Source: RHKX01 sp964497825
GTDB taxonomy: Bacteria > Actinomycetota > Thermoleophilia > Solirubrobacterales > 70-9
Direction: 5' to 3'
Assembly: GCA_964497825.1 (NCBI GenBank)
Contig: CAZCFA010000003.1
Span: 12,216 to 76,215 of the forward strand
Length of the DNA stretch: 64,000 nucleotides
Position numbers and translations under genes: made by a program
Shown here: positions 48,438-57,101 of the stretch, in pieces
How positions within the stretch are numbered: the first letter of the stretch is position 1
Layout: the number at the start of each line of letters is the position of its first letter
Notes under the pieces: generated by a model
Seen by the model: only the letters and a program-made list of their open reading frames with translations
What the model was told of the DNA's origin: nothing
Database searches by the model: none

Positions 48438-49309
48438 GCGCCACGGCGGCACGGCTGCCCCGGCGGCGCGCGGCGGCGGGCGAGGTCCCGCCCAGGGATT
48501 TCGACCGCCCGCGCTTCCTGCGACTGCTGATGGCGGGCTTTCTGATCTGGACCTTCGCCCCGATCGTGATCGTCGTCCTGTTCTCGTTCAACTCCGGCAA
48601 GTCGCTGCAGAACTTCGACGGCTTCAGCACGCGGTGGTACAGCGATTTCTTCGGCGATGCGCAGCTGCGCGAGTCGCTGTTCGCGAGCCTCGAGGTCGCG
48701 CTGGTGACGATGGTCGTCTCGACGGTGCTCGGCTCGCTGCTCGCCTTCGGGCTGGTCCGCTCCCGCAACCGGCTCAGCCCGGCGACGAACGTGATGATGC
48801 TGATCCCGCTGGTGGTGCCGGAGATCGTCGCCGGCGTGACCGCGCTGCTGCTGTTCACCCAGATCGGCATGCACCTCTCGCTGACGACGGTGATGCTCGC
48901 TCACATCACCTTCTCGATCTCCTACGTGACCGTGATCGTGCGCGGCCGGCTGGCGGCGCTCAACCGCGAGGTCGAGGAGGCGGCGATGGACCTCGGCGCG
49001 ACGCGGATCCAGACCCTGCGGCTGATCGTCCTGCCCGAGCTCTCGCCGGCGATCCTCGCCGCCGGGCTGCTCACCTTCGCGCTCAGCTTCGACGACTTCG
49101 TGCTCTCCTTCTTCACCACCGGGGAGGAGATCCAGCCGCTGCCGGTGCGGATCTACTCATCGATCCGCTTCGGCGTCACGCCGACGATCAACGCGATCGG
49201 CACGCTGATGCTGCTGGTCTCGCTGAGCACGATCGCGCTCGCGATCGCGCTGCCGTGGCTGCTCGGGCGCCGCGGTCAGACCGTCTTGATCGGAAAGGAC
49301 GCATTGTGA
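48434..49309 (+). CDS. ABC transporter permease (PotC-like)
   Basis: A 291-residue permease with about six helices and EAA loop EEAAMDLGATRIQTLRLIVLPELSP. Overlaps the upstream permease (GTGA) and the downstream ATPase (GTGA), giving strict coupling. With PotB-, PotD- and PotA-like partners it completes an importer. Confidence 0.92.
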   Translation: MSATAARLPRRRAAAGEVPPRDFDRPRFLRLLMAGFLIWTFAPIVIVVLFSFNSGKSLQNFDGFSTRWYSDFFGDAQLRESLFASLEVALVTMVVSTVLGSLLAFGLVRSRNRLSPATNVMMLIPLVVPEIVAGVTALLLFTQIGMHLSLTTVMLAHITFSISYVTVIVRGRLAALNREVEEAAMDLGATRIQTLRLIVLPELSPAILAAGLLTFALSFDDFVLSFFTTGEEIQPLPVRIYSSIRFGVTPTINAIGTLMLLVSLSTIALAIALPWLLGRRGQTVLIGKDAL

Positions 49310-50406
49310 GTGACGAGGCAGCGACCAGGGGGGGACCCGCCGAGGCGATCCGCTTCGACGGCGTCAGCAAGCGCTTCGGCGAGATGACCGCCGTCGACGA
49401 CATGAACCTGAGGATCGTCGAGGGCGAGTTCTTCTCGCTGCTCGGCCCCTCCGGTTGCGGCAAGACGACGACGCTGCGCATGGTCGCCGGCTTCGAGCAG
49501 CCGAGCGCCGGATCGATCCATCTCGCCGGCGAGCCGGTGGCCGACGTGCCGCCCTACAGGCGTCATGTCAACACGGTGTTCCAGAGCTACGCGCTGTTCG
49601 AGAACCTCGACGTGTTCGGCAACGTCGCCTTCGGGCTCAAGCGCCGCAGGGTCGGCAAGCAGGAGATCAAGACGCGGGTCTCGGAGGCGCTCGAGCTGGT
49701 TCAGCTGCCGAGCCGCATCGATGCCAAGCCACGCGAGCTGTCGGGCGGGCAGAAGCAACGCGTCGCCCTGGCCCGGGCGCTCGTCAACCGCCCCGCGGTG
49801 CTGCTGCTCGACGAGCCGCTCGGCGCGCTCGATCTGAAGCTGCGCCGGCAGATGCAGGTCGAGCTCAAGCAGATCCAGCGCGAGGTCGGGATCACGTTCG
49901 TCTACGTGACCCACGACCAGGAGGAGGCGCTGTCGATGTCGGACCGGATCGCGGTGATGAGCGACGGCCGGGTCGCGCAGTGCGGCCCGCCCGAGGACGT
50001 CTACGAGCGCCCGACCGAGGAGTTCGTCGCCGGCTTCATCGGCATCTCGAACCTGCTCGAGGGCGTCGTCGAGGACGGCGGCAAGGTACGGATCGCAACC
50101 GGCGCCAGCATCCCCGCGCCGCTGCCCGAGGACTGCTCGCGCGGTGACGTCGTCCAGCTCTCGGTCCGGCCCGAGAAGATCGCGATCGACGAGGACGTCG
50201 AGCCCGACATGGTCCGGGTCGAGGGCGCGATCGAGGGCCGCGTCTACCTCGGCGTCAGCACCCAGATCACGATCGGCCTCGGCGGCGACGCGCGGTTGGT
50301 CGCGCTCGAGCAGGCGACCTACCGGGCCCGAGCAGACGACCGCTGGGAGCCGGGGATGAAGATCGCGATCGGCTGGCACCCGGAGAACTGCCTCGTGCTC
50401 AGGTAG
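49306..50406 (+). CDS. ABC transporter ATP-binding protein (PotA-like)
   Basis: A 366-residue ATPase. Walker A GPSGCGKTT (about residue 47), signature LSGGQKQR (about 145), Walker B VLLLDEPLGALD (about 165), H-loop VTHDQEEAL, and a C-terminal TOBE domain (VQLSVRPEKIAI). Energises the polyamine-type importer. Starts with GTG overlapping the permease stop codon. Confidence 0.94.
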   Translation: MSDEAATRGGPAEAIRFDGVSKRFGEMTAVDDMNLRIVEGEFFSLLGPSGCGKTTTLRMVAGFEQPSAGSIHLAGEPVADVPPYRRHVNTVFQSYALFENLDVFGNVAFGLKRRRVGKQEIKTRVSEALELVQLPSRIDAKPRELSGGQKQRVALARALVNRPAVLLLDEPLGALDLKLRRQMQVELKQIQREVGITFVYVTHDQEEALSMSDRIAVMSDGRVAQCGPPEDVYERPTEEFVAGFIGISNLLEGVVEDGGKVRIATGASIPAPLPEDCSRGDVVQLSVRPEKIAIDEDVEPDMVRVEGAIEGRVYLGVSTQITIGLGGDARLVALEQATYRARADDRWEPGMKIAIGWHPENCLVLR

Positions 50407-50478
50407 CGCCGCTATCGTTGGCGCCGGCATGGCGCTCGACGGCAGGGCTGAGGCAGCGGCGATGGCCGCCGGTCAAGT

Positions 50479-50492
50479 AATCCGCACGGATT
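50479..50492 (+). promoter_or_regulatory. inverted repeat before RTX gene
   Basis: AATCCG-CA-CGGATT is a perfect 6-bp-arm inverted repeat located 17 nt before the ATG at 50509. A possible operator. Confidence 0.35.
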
Positions 50493-50508
50493 GACGATGG
50501 AAGGCTCG

Positions 50509-51405
50509 ATGCTGAGGCCGGGACGGATCGGAGCGATGGTGGCGGCGCTCGGGCTGGTGCTCGCGCTCGCCGTGACCGCGGTGCCGGCGACGGCGCAGGA
50601 CGCGCTGATCTGCCGCAAGCGCGACAAGCAGGGCGACAAGTCAGGCGGCGTCACCCGGCTCAAGGGCAAGAAGGGCGTGCGCTATAACGCCGGCGACGGC
50701 AACGACAAGCTCTACGGGACCCCCGGCGACGACATCCTCAACGGCGGCCGCGGCAACGACAAGGTCTACGGCAGGGGCGGCAACGACATCGTCTGCGGCG
50801 GGGTCGGCAACGACAAGGTCTACGGCGGCAAGGGCAACGACGAGATCTACGGCGAGGAGCAGAACGACCGTCTCGTCGGCGGGCCCGGCAACGACTACAT
50901 GAACGGCCAGGCGCACCGCGACCGGATCATCGGCTACGGCAAGCGCCGTGGCTCCTACGTCGCCGACGGCAACGACTTCATCGAGGGCTCGTTCGAGCGC
51001 GACGTGATCATCACCGGCGGCTTCGACATCGCCTACGGCGGCGCCGACAACGACAAGATCCTCAGCAAGGACGTGGTCGAGGGCGTCGGCGCCGAGCGCC
51101 TCGACGGCGGCATCGGCAACGACCGGATCTACGGCTCGTCGTTCGACGACAAGCTGATCTTCGGCGACGCCGGCGACGACATCCTGCGCGGCGGCGCCGG
51201 CGCCGACCGGATCCGCGGCGGCAACAACGACGACAGCATCTTCGGCGACGACGGCGACGACGAGCTCTACGGCGAGCTCGGCAAGGACTCGCTTTCCGGC
51301 GGCGGCGACGTCGACCTCTGCGACGGCGGCGAGCAGCAGGACCGCTACGACGACACCTGCGAGCGCAAGGTCGACGACCAGCTCGCGCGCGCGTTGGCCT
51401 GGTAG
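50509..51405 (+). CDS. secreted RTX (hemolysin-type calcium-binding) protein
   Basis: A 298-residue protein with a signal peptide (AALGLVLALAVTAVPATAQ) followed almost entirely by GG-x-G-N-D nonapeptides (AGDGNDKLYGTPGDDILNGGRGNDKVYG and onward), which fold into a calcium-binding beta-roll outside the cell. Two Cys near the end (LCDGG, DTCE) may close the roll. No enzymatic domain is visible, so a structural or adhesive surface role is inferred. The ATG at 50509 has GGAAGG upstream; an ATG at 50497 is also possible. Confidence 0.85.
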   Translation: MLRPGRIGAMVAALGLVLALAVTAVPATAQDALICRKRDKQGDKSGGVTRLKGKKGVRYNAGDGNDKLYGTPGDDILNGGRGNDKVYGRGGNDIVCGGVGNDKVYGGKGNDEIYGEEQNDRLVGGPGNDYMNGQAHRDRIIGYGKRRGSYVADGNDFIEGSFERDVIITGGFDIAYGGADNDKILSKDVVEGVGAERLDGGIGNDRIYGSSFDDKLIFGDAGDDILRGGAGADRIRGGNNDDSIFGDDGDDELYGELGKDSLSGGGDVDLCDGGEQQDRYDDTCERKVDDQLARALAW

Positions 51406-51418
51406 CGGCGGCGGCGCC

Positions 51419-52741
51419 TCAGGCGAACGGCGGCTCGCCCCTGGAGGCGCGCTCGGCCGCCCGCTCGATCCCGTCGCGGAAGTCGGGATGGCAGATCCGC
51501 GCCAGCTCGAGGCCGCGCTGGCGGACCGTCTTGCCCTCGAGCTCGGCGGCGCCGTACTCGGTGACGATCACATCGACCTGGTGGCGCGGGGTGGTGATCA
51601 CCGCGCCGCGGTCGAAGCAGGGGACGATCCGCGAGCGCGTACGGCCGTCGATCGTCACGGTCGAGGGCAGGCAGAGCAGCGAGCGGTCCTCGAGCTCGAG
51701 CCCCGGGCCGGCGACGAAGTCCTCGTGGCCGCCGATCCCCGAGAACTGGCGGCCGTTGATCGTGTCGGCGACGACCTGGCCGTGGACGTCGACGGCGATC
51801 GCGCCGCTGATCGAGACCATCCTCCGGTTGCGCGCGATCAGCTCCGGCGAGTTGACGGCCTCGACCGGCAGGAAGGCGACCTCCTCGTTGCCGTCGAGCC
51901 ACTCGTACAGCGCCTTCGAGCCGAACGCGAACGTCGTCGCCGATACGCCGTCGTAGATCCCCTTGCGGTTGCTGACCGCGCCCGAGCGCTGCAGCCGCAT
52001 CAGCCCGTCGGTGAACATCTCCGAGTGGATGCCGAGGTCGTCGGCGTCGCCGTCGGCGAGGATGCCGGCGATCGCCGAGGGGATCGCGCCGATCCCGGTC
52101 TGGATCGTGCAGCCGGGCTCGACGAACGCGGCGGCGTGCTCGGCGATCGCGCGATCGGTCGCGCCGGGCTCGGCCGCCGGCAGCTCGAGCGGGGCGGCGT
52201 CGGTCTCGATCAGGACGTCGATCTGATCGACGTGCAGCCGGTGCGGGTGCTCGGGCGGCAGCCCGAAGGTGCGCGGAAACGCGCTCGATGCCTCGACGAC
52301 GAGCAGCCGCCCGGGGTCCGCGCCGGCGCGGGCCAGCTCCCCGATCGAGCCGCCGGCGTGCAGCGACAGCGAGCACCAGCCGTCGGCGTCGGGCGCGGCG
52401 GTGACCGTGCACATGACCCGTGGCCGCTGGCGCTCGTACAGCGGCGCGAAGCGCCGGAAGTCGGCCGGGGCGAAGCCGATGTTGCCGCCGCCGTCGCGGA
52501 TCGCGCGCTCGAACGGCCCGAAGAAGCCGGACAGCAGGTGGACGTTGGCGCGGCCGAACAGCTCGGTGCCGACCGCGAGCAGCGCCCCGTAGACGCGCAG
52601 GTCCTCCCAGTCGTCGCGCTCGCCGAGCGCGCGCAGGAAGCTCGGCGGCTGGCCCGGCCCGAGCGCCAGCCCGAGCGTGTCGGTGGCGCCGACCAGCGCC
52701 GCGGCGGCCTCGGCGTCGATTCGCTTCGTGGGGGCGCTCAC
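51419..52741 (-). CDS. acetyl-CoA hydrolase/transferase family CoA-transferase
   Basis: A 440-residue protein related to 4-hydroxybutyrate and acetyl-CoA CoA-transferases. The catalytic Glu lies in GIHSEMFTDG (about residue 240); QTGIGAIPSAIAG and FSGIGGHEDFVAGP are typical glycine-rich CoA-contacting loops. It moves CoA between carboxylates such as succinate, acetate or 4-hydroxybutyrate. It is preceded on the same strand by the GH3 and CFA genes, which give no obvious pathway link. Confidence 0.9.
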   Translation of the reverse strand: MSAPTKRIDAEAAAALVGATDTLGLALGPGQPPSFLRALGERDDWEDLRVYGALLAVGTELFGRANVHLLSGFFGPFERAIRDGGGNIGFAPADFRRFAPLYERQRPRVMCTVTAAPDADGWCSLSLHAGGSIGELARAGADPGRLLVVEASSAFPRTFGLPPEHPHRLHVDQIDVLIETDAAPLELPAAEPGATDRAIAEHAAAFVEPGCTIQTGIGAIPSAIAGILADGDADDLGIHSEMFTDGLMRLQRSGAVSNRKGIYDGVSATTFAFGSKALYEWLDGNEEVAFLPVEAVNSPELIARNRRMVSISGAIAVDVHGQVVADTINGRQFSGIGGHEDFVAGPGLELEDRSLLCLPSTVTIDGRTRSRIVPCFDRGAVITTPRHQVDVIVTEYGAAELEGKTVRQRGLELARICHPDFRDGIERAAERASRGEPPFA

Positions 52742-52745
52742 CGGC

Positions 52746-53903
52746 TCAGCCTTTCAGCTCGGCGCGGAGCTCGAGGATCCGCCGCACCGATGCCTCGAAC
52801 CCGTCGCGGTCGAGCTCGGCTCGCGCCAGCGCCGTCGCCAGCGTGCGGCCGGCGGCGCGCGCCGTGCGCCAGTTCCCGTAGAGCAGCAGGTCGGAGCCGG
52901 CGGCGGCGGCGCGGCGGGCGACCTCGGCGCGCCCGCCGAAGCTCTTGACCGCCCGCGCATCGAGGCTGTCGGTGACGCTGACGCCGTCGAAGCCGAGCCG
53001 GCCGCGCAGCTCGCCGGTGGCGATCGCGCGGTTGAGCGCTGCCGGCGCGCCACCGAAGGCGCGATAGCGGGCGACGCTGAGCATGATCAGCTCGCCGCCG
53101 CGGGCGACGAACGCCCGGAACGGGGCCTCGTCGATGCGCCGCAGCCGCGCTCGCGAGAGATCGATCTCCTGCGCCGCGAGGTCGGTGTTGACGGCGGCCG
53201 CTCCGAGCCCGGGGAAGTGCTTGCCGGTTGCGGCGACGCCGCCGGCGCTGAGCCCGGCGGCGAAGCCGGCGACGCCGGCGTCGATCACCGCCGCCGGATC
53301 GGCGCCGAAGCTGCGCCGCTCGTCGCTGATCGCGGCGCCGGGGCGGCCGACGTCGAGCACCGGGGCGAGATCGACGTTGATGCCGGCGCGGTCGAGCAGG
53401 CGCGCGGTCCGCCGGCCCTGCCGGTTCGCGTAGGCGCGCCCGCGGGCGCCGATCGTCGCGGCCGAGGCGGCCGGCGGGCCGGCGATCCGCTTCACCTCGC
53501 CGCCCTCCTGATCGGTCATCACGAGCAGCGGCCGATCGAGGCCCGGCGGCCGCGGGATCGCCTGCAGCTCGTCGATCTGCCGCCGCAGCGCGCGCCGGCC
53601 GGCGACGTTGGCGGCGAAGATCACGACGCCGCCGATCCGGCCGGCGCGGATCAGCCGCTCGAGGCCGTCGGGGGCGACGGTCCCTTCGTAGCCGGCGATC
53701 AGCCGCTGGCCGGCGAGCTCGGCGTCGCTGAGGCGGGCGGGCAGCGCCGCCGTCGGGGGCGACCCGCCGGAGCCGCCGGCGCTGATCAGCCCGAGCGCGA
53801 AGGCGGCCGCGGCGAGCAGGGCGAGCGCGATCAACGCGATCCCGCGGCGGCGGGCGCGTTCGCGGCCGTGGCGCCTGCCACCGCGGCGCTCATCCGGCTC
53901 CAC
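52746..53903 (-). CDS. GH3 family glycoside hydrolase (beta-N-acetylglucosaminidase-like)
   Basis: A 385-residue GH3 protein with an N-terminal membrane anchor or signal (GIALIALALLAAAAFALGLI). The NagZ-type motif KHFPGLGAA...NTD and the nucleophile region FDGVSVTDSLDARAV are present. It probably trims N-acetylglucosamine from peptidoglycan fragments outside the membrane. The usual NagZ His loop is altered here (KHFPGLGAAAVNTD lacks the typical G-x-D-S-H), so the exact activity is less certain. Overlaps the upstream CFA-type gene by 14 nt. Confidence 0.85.
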   Translation of the reverse strand: MEPDERRGGRRHGRERARRRGIALIALALLAAAAFALGLISAGGSGGSPPTAALPARLSDAELAGQRLIAGYEGTVAPDGLERLIRAGRIGGVVIFAANVAGRRALRRQIDELQAIPRPPGLDRPLLVMTDQEGGEVKRIAGPPAASAATIGARGRAYANRQGRRTARLLDRAGINVDLAPVLDVGRPGAAISDERRSFGADPAAVIDAGVAGFAAGLSAGGVAATGKHFPGLGAAAVNTDLAAQEIDLSRARLRRIDEAPFRAFVARGGELIMLSVARYRAFGGAPAALNRAIATGELRGRLGFDGVSVTDSLDARAVKSFGGRAEVARRAAAAGSDLLLYGNWRTARAAGRTLATALARAELDRDGFEASVRRILELRAELKG

Positions 53904-55149
53904 GTGCCGGTTCCCGGAGATCGCCGGCGGCGGCGCGCAGCAGCGGCGGACTCCAGCGCGGCTTCGCGAGCAGGACCTGCACGTCGCGGATCCTGGTCGC
54001 AGCGAAGCCGGCCTCGCTGATCGCGAGGTAGAACGTCCAGGTGCGACGGAAGCGCTCGTCGTAGCCGAGCTCCTCGAGCCGCGCGCTCGCCGCCTCGAAC
54101 CGCCCGCGCCAGGCCCGCAGCGTCAGCACGTAGCTGTCGGAGATGTCCTGCAGCGAGATCGTCCGCAGGTCGGTGCGCCGCGCGATCGAGCGCTGGATCG
54201 AGCTGACCGAGGGCAGGCAGCCGCCGGGGAAGATCAGCTCGTTGGCGAAGCTCTTGGTCCGCTTCTCGATCTCGTAGGCGGAGTCGTCGATCACGATCGA
54301 CTGCAGGAAGAACAGCCCGGCCGGCGTGAGCAGCTCCGAGCAGCGGCGGAAGTAGGTGTCGAACCACTCCCAGCCGACCGCCTCGATCATCTCGATCGAG
54401 ACGAGCTTGTCGAAGCTCCCGTCGAGGTCGCGGTAATCGACGCCGCGGACCGTGACCAGGTCCTCGAGCCCCGCCGCCCGGACCCGCGCGAGCGCGTAGT
54501 CGCGCTGCTCGGCGGAGATCGTCGTCGTCGTCACCCGGCAGCCGCGGCTCGAGGCGGCGTGGACGGCGAGCCCGCCCCAGCCGGTGCCGATCTCGAGCAG
54601 GTGATCGCGCTCGCTGAGCTCGAGCGCGTCGCAGATCCGCTCGAGGTGGCGGTGCTGGGCCCGCTCGAGCGTGTCGTCGGGGCTCTCGAAGCAGGCCGAC
54701 GAGTACATCATCGTCTCGTGGTCGAGGAACAGCTCGAACATCTCGTTGCCGAGGTCGTAGTGGCGGGCGATGTTGCCGCGGGCGCCGGAGCGCGTGTTGA
54801 GCATCGCCAGCATGTTCAGCCGCTGGAACGGGATCAGCAGCGGCGCCAGGCGGCGGCGCAGCCGGTCGCCGCGACCGATGTCGCGGGCGATGATCCGCAG
54901 CAGCTCGGGGAGATCGTCGCTCTCCCAGCCGCGCTCGGCGTAGGAGCGTCCCAGGGCGATGCTCTTCGAGCGGCAGAGCTGCGCGTACAGGGCCGGGTCG
55001 TTGATCGCGACGCGGGCCTCGAGCGCGGCCGAGTCGGGGCCGAAGCTGAGCGTCTCGCCGCCCGGCCAGCGCTCCTCGAGCTCGATCCGGCCGGCGCCGA
55101 TCCGCCGCAGCAGCGCGTGGACGATCCGGCGCCAGGGATTCCGCTTCAT
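53890..55149 (-). CDS. cyclopropane-fatty-acid synthase family methyltransferase
   Basis: A 419-residue SAM-dependent enzyme. The CFAS signature appears as IARHYDLGNEMFELFLDHETMMYSSACF, the SAM-binding strand as HLLEIGTGWGGLAVHAA, and EMIEAVGWEWFDTYFRRC contains the active-site Glu region. It adds a methylene or methyl group across double bonds of phospholipid acyl chains at the membrane. The ATG at 55149 is preferred; the longer frame would overlap the neighbouring membrane-protein gene. Confidence 0.92.
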   Translation of the reverse strand: MKRNPWRRIVHALLRRIGAGRIELEERWPGGETLSFGPDSAALEARVAINDPALYAQLCRSKSIALGRSYAERGWESDDLPELLRIIARDIGRGDRLRRRLAPLLIPFQRLNMLAMLNTRSGARGNIARHYDLGNEMFELFLDHETMMYSSACFESPDDTLERAQHRHLERICDALELSERDHLLEIGTGWGGLAVHAASSRGCRVTTTTISAEQRDYALARVRAAGLEDLVTVRGVDYRDLDGSFDKLVSIEMIEAVGWEWFDTYFRRCSELLTPAGLFFLQSIVIDDSAYEIEKRTKSFANELIFPGGCLPSVSSIQRSIARRTDLRTISLQDISDSYVLTLRAWRGRFEAASARLEELGYDERFRRTWTFYLAISEAGFAATRIRDVQVLLAKPRWSPPLLRAAAGDLREPARGAG

Positions 55150-55192
55150 CGCGCGAAGCAAAGCAGAGCCCCGGTTCGCGGGCGCCCCACGC

Positions 55193-55684
55193 TCAGCGCT
55201 CGCGCTCATCGAGCAGGCGCCGCGCCGGCAGCACGTACCAGACGAGCCCGAGTGCGACCACGACGCCACCCGCGCAGGCGAGCATCGTCGCGGTCCCGAA
55301 CACGTAGTCGGTGACGAGCACGACGGTGCCGGTCGTCGCCAGCGCCAGGGCGCTGATGCCGGCGATCGCGAGCCGGTTGGCGTCGCGCATGATCTGCGGC
55401 TTGTTGCCGCGGCGGAACTGGATCCGGTGGTGCATCGTCGGCGCGATCAGCAGCACGGTCGCCAGCGCCGTCGCGAGCAGGGTGACGAGGTAGACCCCCT
55501 TCTGGAAGCTCGTCACCGTGGTGAAGCGCTGGTTGAAGGGGAGCACCAGCAGGAACGCGAACAGGACCTGGACGCCGGGCAGCGCCACCCGCAGCTCGGT
55601 CAGCAGCTCGGTCATGTTGCGGTCGACGCGCTCCAGCGGCGTCTCGTTGCGCCCCTCGCGCGCGTCGCTGTCGGGTTCTCGCAC
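55193..55684 (-). CDS. DUF6328-like four-helix membrane protein
   Basis: A 163-residue protein beginning with a polar segment (ETPLERVDRNMTELLTELRVALPGVQVLFAFLLVLPFNQRF) followed by four hydrophobic helices. I recognise the N-terminal pattern as that of DUF6328 proteins of actinobacteria; function unknown. AGGAG lies near its GTG start and TAGCCT sits back to back with the -10 of the divergent HD gene. Confidence 0.75.
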   Translation of the reverse strand: MREPDSDAREGRNETPLERVDRNMTELLTELRVALPGVQVLFAFLLVLPFNQRFTTVTSFQKGVYLVTLLATALATVLLIAPTMHHRIQFRRGNKPQIMRDANRLAIAGISALALATTGTVVLVTDYVFGTATMLACAGGVVVALGLVWYVLPARRLLDERER

Positions 55685-55700
55685 GTTCCGCTCCTCGAAT

Positions 55701-55722
55701 CTCGCGAGGCTATCCTCGCGAG
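55701..55722. promoter_or_regulatory. paired CTCGCGAG sites between divergent genes
   Basis: Two identical 8-bp palindromes CTCGCGAG occur at 55701-55708 and 55715-55722, 14 bp apart (start to start). They flank and overlap opposing -10-like elements TATCCT (55711-55716, rightward) and TAGCCT (55712-55707, leftward). A regulator could bind both and control the two divergent genes. Confidence 0.45.
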
Positions 55723-55724
55723 CG

Positions 55725-56273
55725 ATGGCCGAGCCCCCCGATTTCGCCGCCGGGCGCGAGCTCGTCGGTCGAGCCTTCGACTACGCCTACGCTGCCCACT
55801 GCGGCCCGGGCTCAACCGGCGCGACCGGGATCGGGCACCCGGTGGCCGTCGCCCGCCTGCTCGACCGGGCCGGATTCAGCGACGAGGTCGTCGCGGCGGC
55901 GCTGCTGCACGACGTCGTCGAGGACGGCGGCGCCGGCGTCGACGAGATCCGGGACCGGTTCGGGACCGAGGTCGGCGGCTGCGTCGCGGCGATGACCGAG
56001 GACGCCTCGATCGAGGGCTACGAGGCGCGCAAGCACGAGCACCGGCTCCGCGTCGTCGCCGCCGGCGCCGCCCCGGCGTCGATCTACGCTGCCGACAAGC
56101 TCGCCTCGGTGCGTGCCTACCGGGCCTCGGGCGAGGATCCCGGCGGCGCCCGGCTCGACCATTACCGGGCGACGCTGCGGCTGCTCGCCTCACGGCGGCC
56201 GGAGCTGCCGTTCCTGACGGAGCTCGCCGCCGAGCTGCCGGCGCTGGAGGCGGAGGCGGACCCGCGGGCCTGA
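55725..56273 (+). CDS. RSH/MESH1-type HD-domain hydrolase
   Basis: A 182-residue HD protein: GHPVAVARLL, AAALLHDVVEDGGAG with the HD-x3-ED metal and catalytic motif, FGTEVGGCVAAMTEDAS, and YAADKLASVRAY supply the other metal ligands. This is the hydrolase half of RelA/SpoT proteins, as in small alarmone hydrolases, so it probably degrades (p)ppGpp or a related nucleotide. No synthetase domain is attached. TATCCT lies 8 nt before the ATG, suggesting a leaderless mRNA. Confidence 0.85.
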   Translation: MAEPPDFAAGRELVGRAFDYAYAAHCGPGSTGATGIGHPVAVARLLDRAGFSDEVVAAALLHDVVEDGGAGVDEIRDRFGTEVGGCVAAMTEDASIEGYEARKHEHRLRVVAAGAAPASIYAADKLASVRAYRASGEDPGGARLDHYRATLRLLASRRPELPFLTELAAELPALEAEADPRA

Positions 56274-56287
56274 GCCGCGCGGTCGAG

Positions 56288-57031
56288 CTAGTCGAGCCCC
56301 TCGGTCATCTGCCGCTCGACGGCGGCGGTCATCACCTGCTCGAAGCTCGCCAGCACCGCCTCGGAGGCGAGCGGGCGCAGCCGCTCGAGCGCCGCGGCCG
56401 CCGTCGCCAGCGCCTGCTCACCGGTCTCGGGGCCGGCGCGGACCGGATCGAGCACGTCCTTGGCGTAGAGCCGCACGAACGCGCGGGCGATCGCCGCCGT
56501 GTGCTCGGTGATCGCCTCGCCGACGGCGAGCGCGTGCTCGAGCGGGATCCCGAGCGCGACGAGCTCGCGGCTGGCCCGCAGCAGCGTCGGCGAGGGCACC
56601 TCCCAGCTGCCTTCGCCGAGCGGTCGCAGCGCCCCGATCCGCTCCGCCCGCGCGAGCAGCTCGCGGTCGAGCGGTGCGCCGAACAGCTCGGCGAGCTCGG
56701 CCTCGCTCGTCGTCTCCGGGCGCTCGCTGCCGAACGGCTGCAGCAGCAGCCGCTCGAACTCGAGCGTCCGGCTGCTGCCGCCGCTGGCGCCGATCTCGAG
56801 CAGGCGCTCGATCGAGCGCAGGTTGAACCCCTGCCCCTGCATCTCCTGGATCAGCCGGATCCGGGCGATGTGATCCGGCCCGTAGTAGCCGGTGCGGGCC
56901 CGCACCTGCGGCGGCGGCAACAGGCCCCGCGACTGGTGGGCGCGGATGTTGCGCGCGGTCATCCCGGTCTCGCGCGCGAGCTCGTCGATCGTTAGCTCGC
57001 CTTCGCCGCCGGCCCTCGTACCCTCGCTCAT
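56288..57031 (-). CDS. MerR-family transcriptional regulator
   Basis: A 247-residue regulator: LTIDELARETGMTARNIRAHQSRGLLPPPQVRARTGYYGPDHIARIRLIQEMQGQGFNLRSIERLLE is the MerR winged HTH and start of the coiled coil. The C-terminal 150 residues form a helical domain longer than in metal-sensing MerR proteins, with no Cys cluster, so it probably senses an organic ligand or protein. TAGGCT lies 9 nt upstream of the ATG. Confidence 0.9.
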   Translation of the reverse strand: MSEGTRAGGEGELTIDELARETGMTARNIRAHQSRGLLPPPQVRARTGYYGPDHIARIRLIQEMQGQGFNLRSIERLLEIGASGGSSRTLEFERLLLQPFGSERPETTSEAELAELFGAPLDRELLARAERIGALRPLGEGSWEVPSPTLLRASRELVALGIPLEHALAVGEAITEHTAAIARAFVRLYAKDVLDPVRAGPETGEQALATAAAALERLRPLASEAVLASFEQVMTAAVERQMTEGLD

Positions 57032-57101
57032 CGGCCGCGGAGCCTAGGCGATCCAGCCATCGATCGGTGGTACATGGCGGTCGCGCGCTAGCGTCGTCGG
57101 C

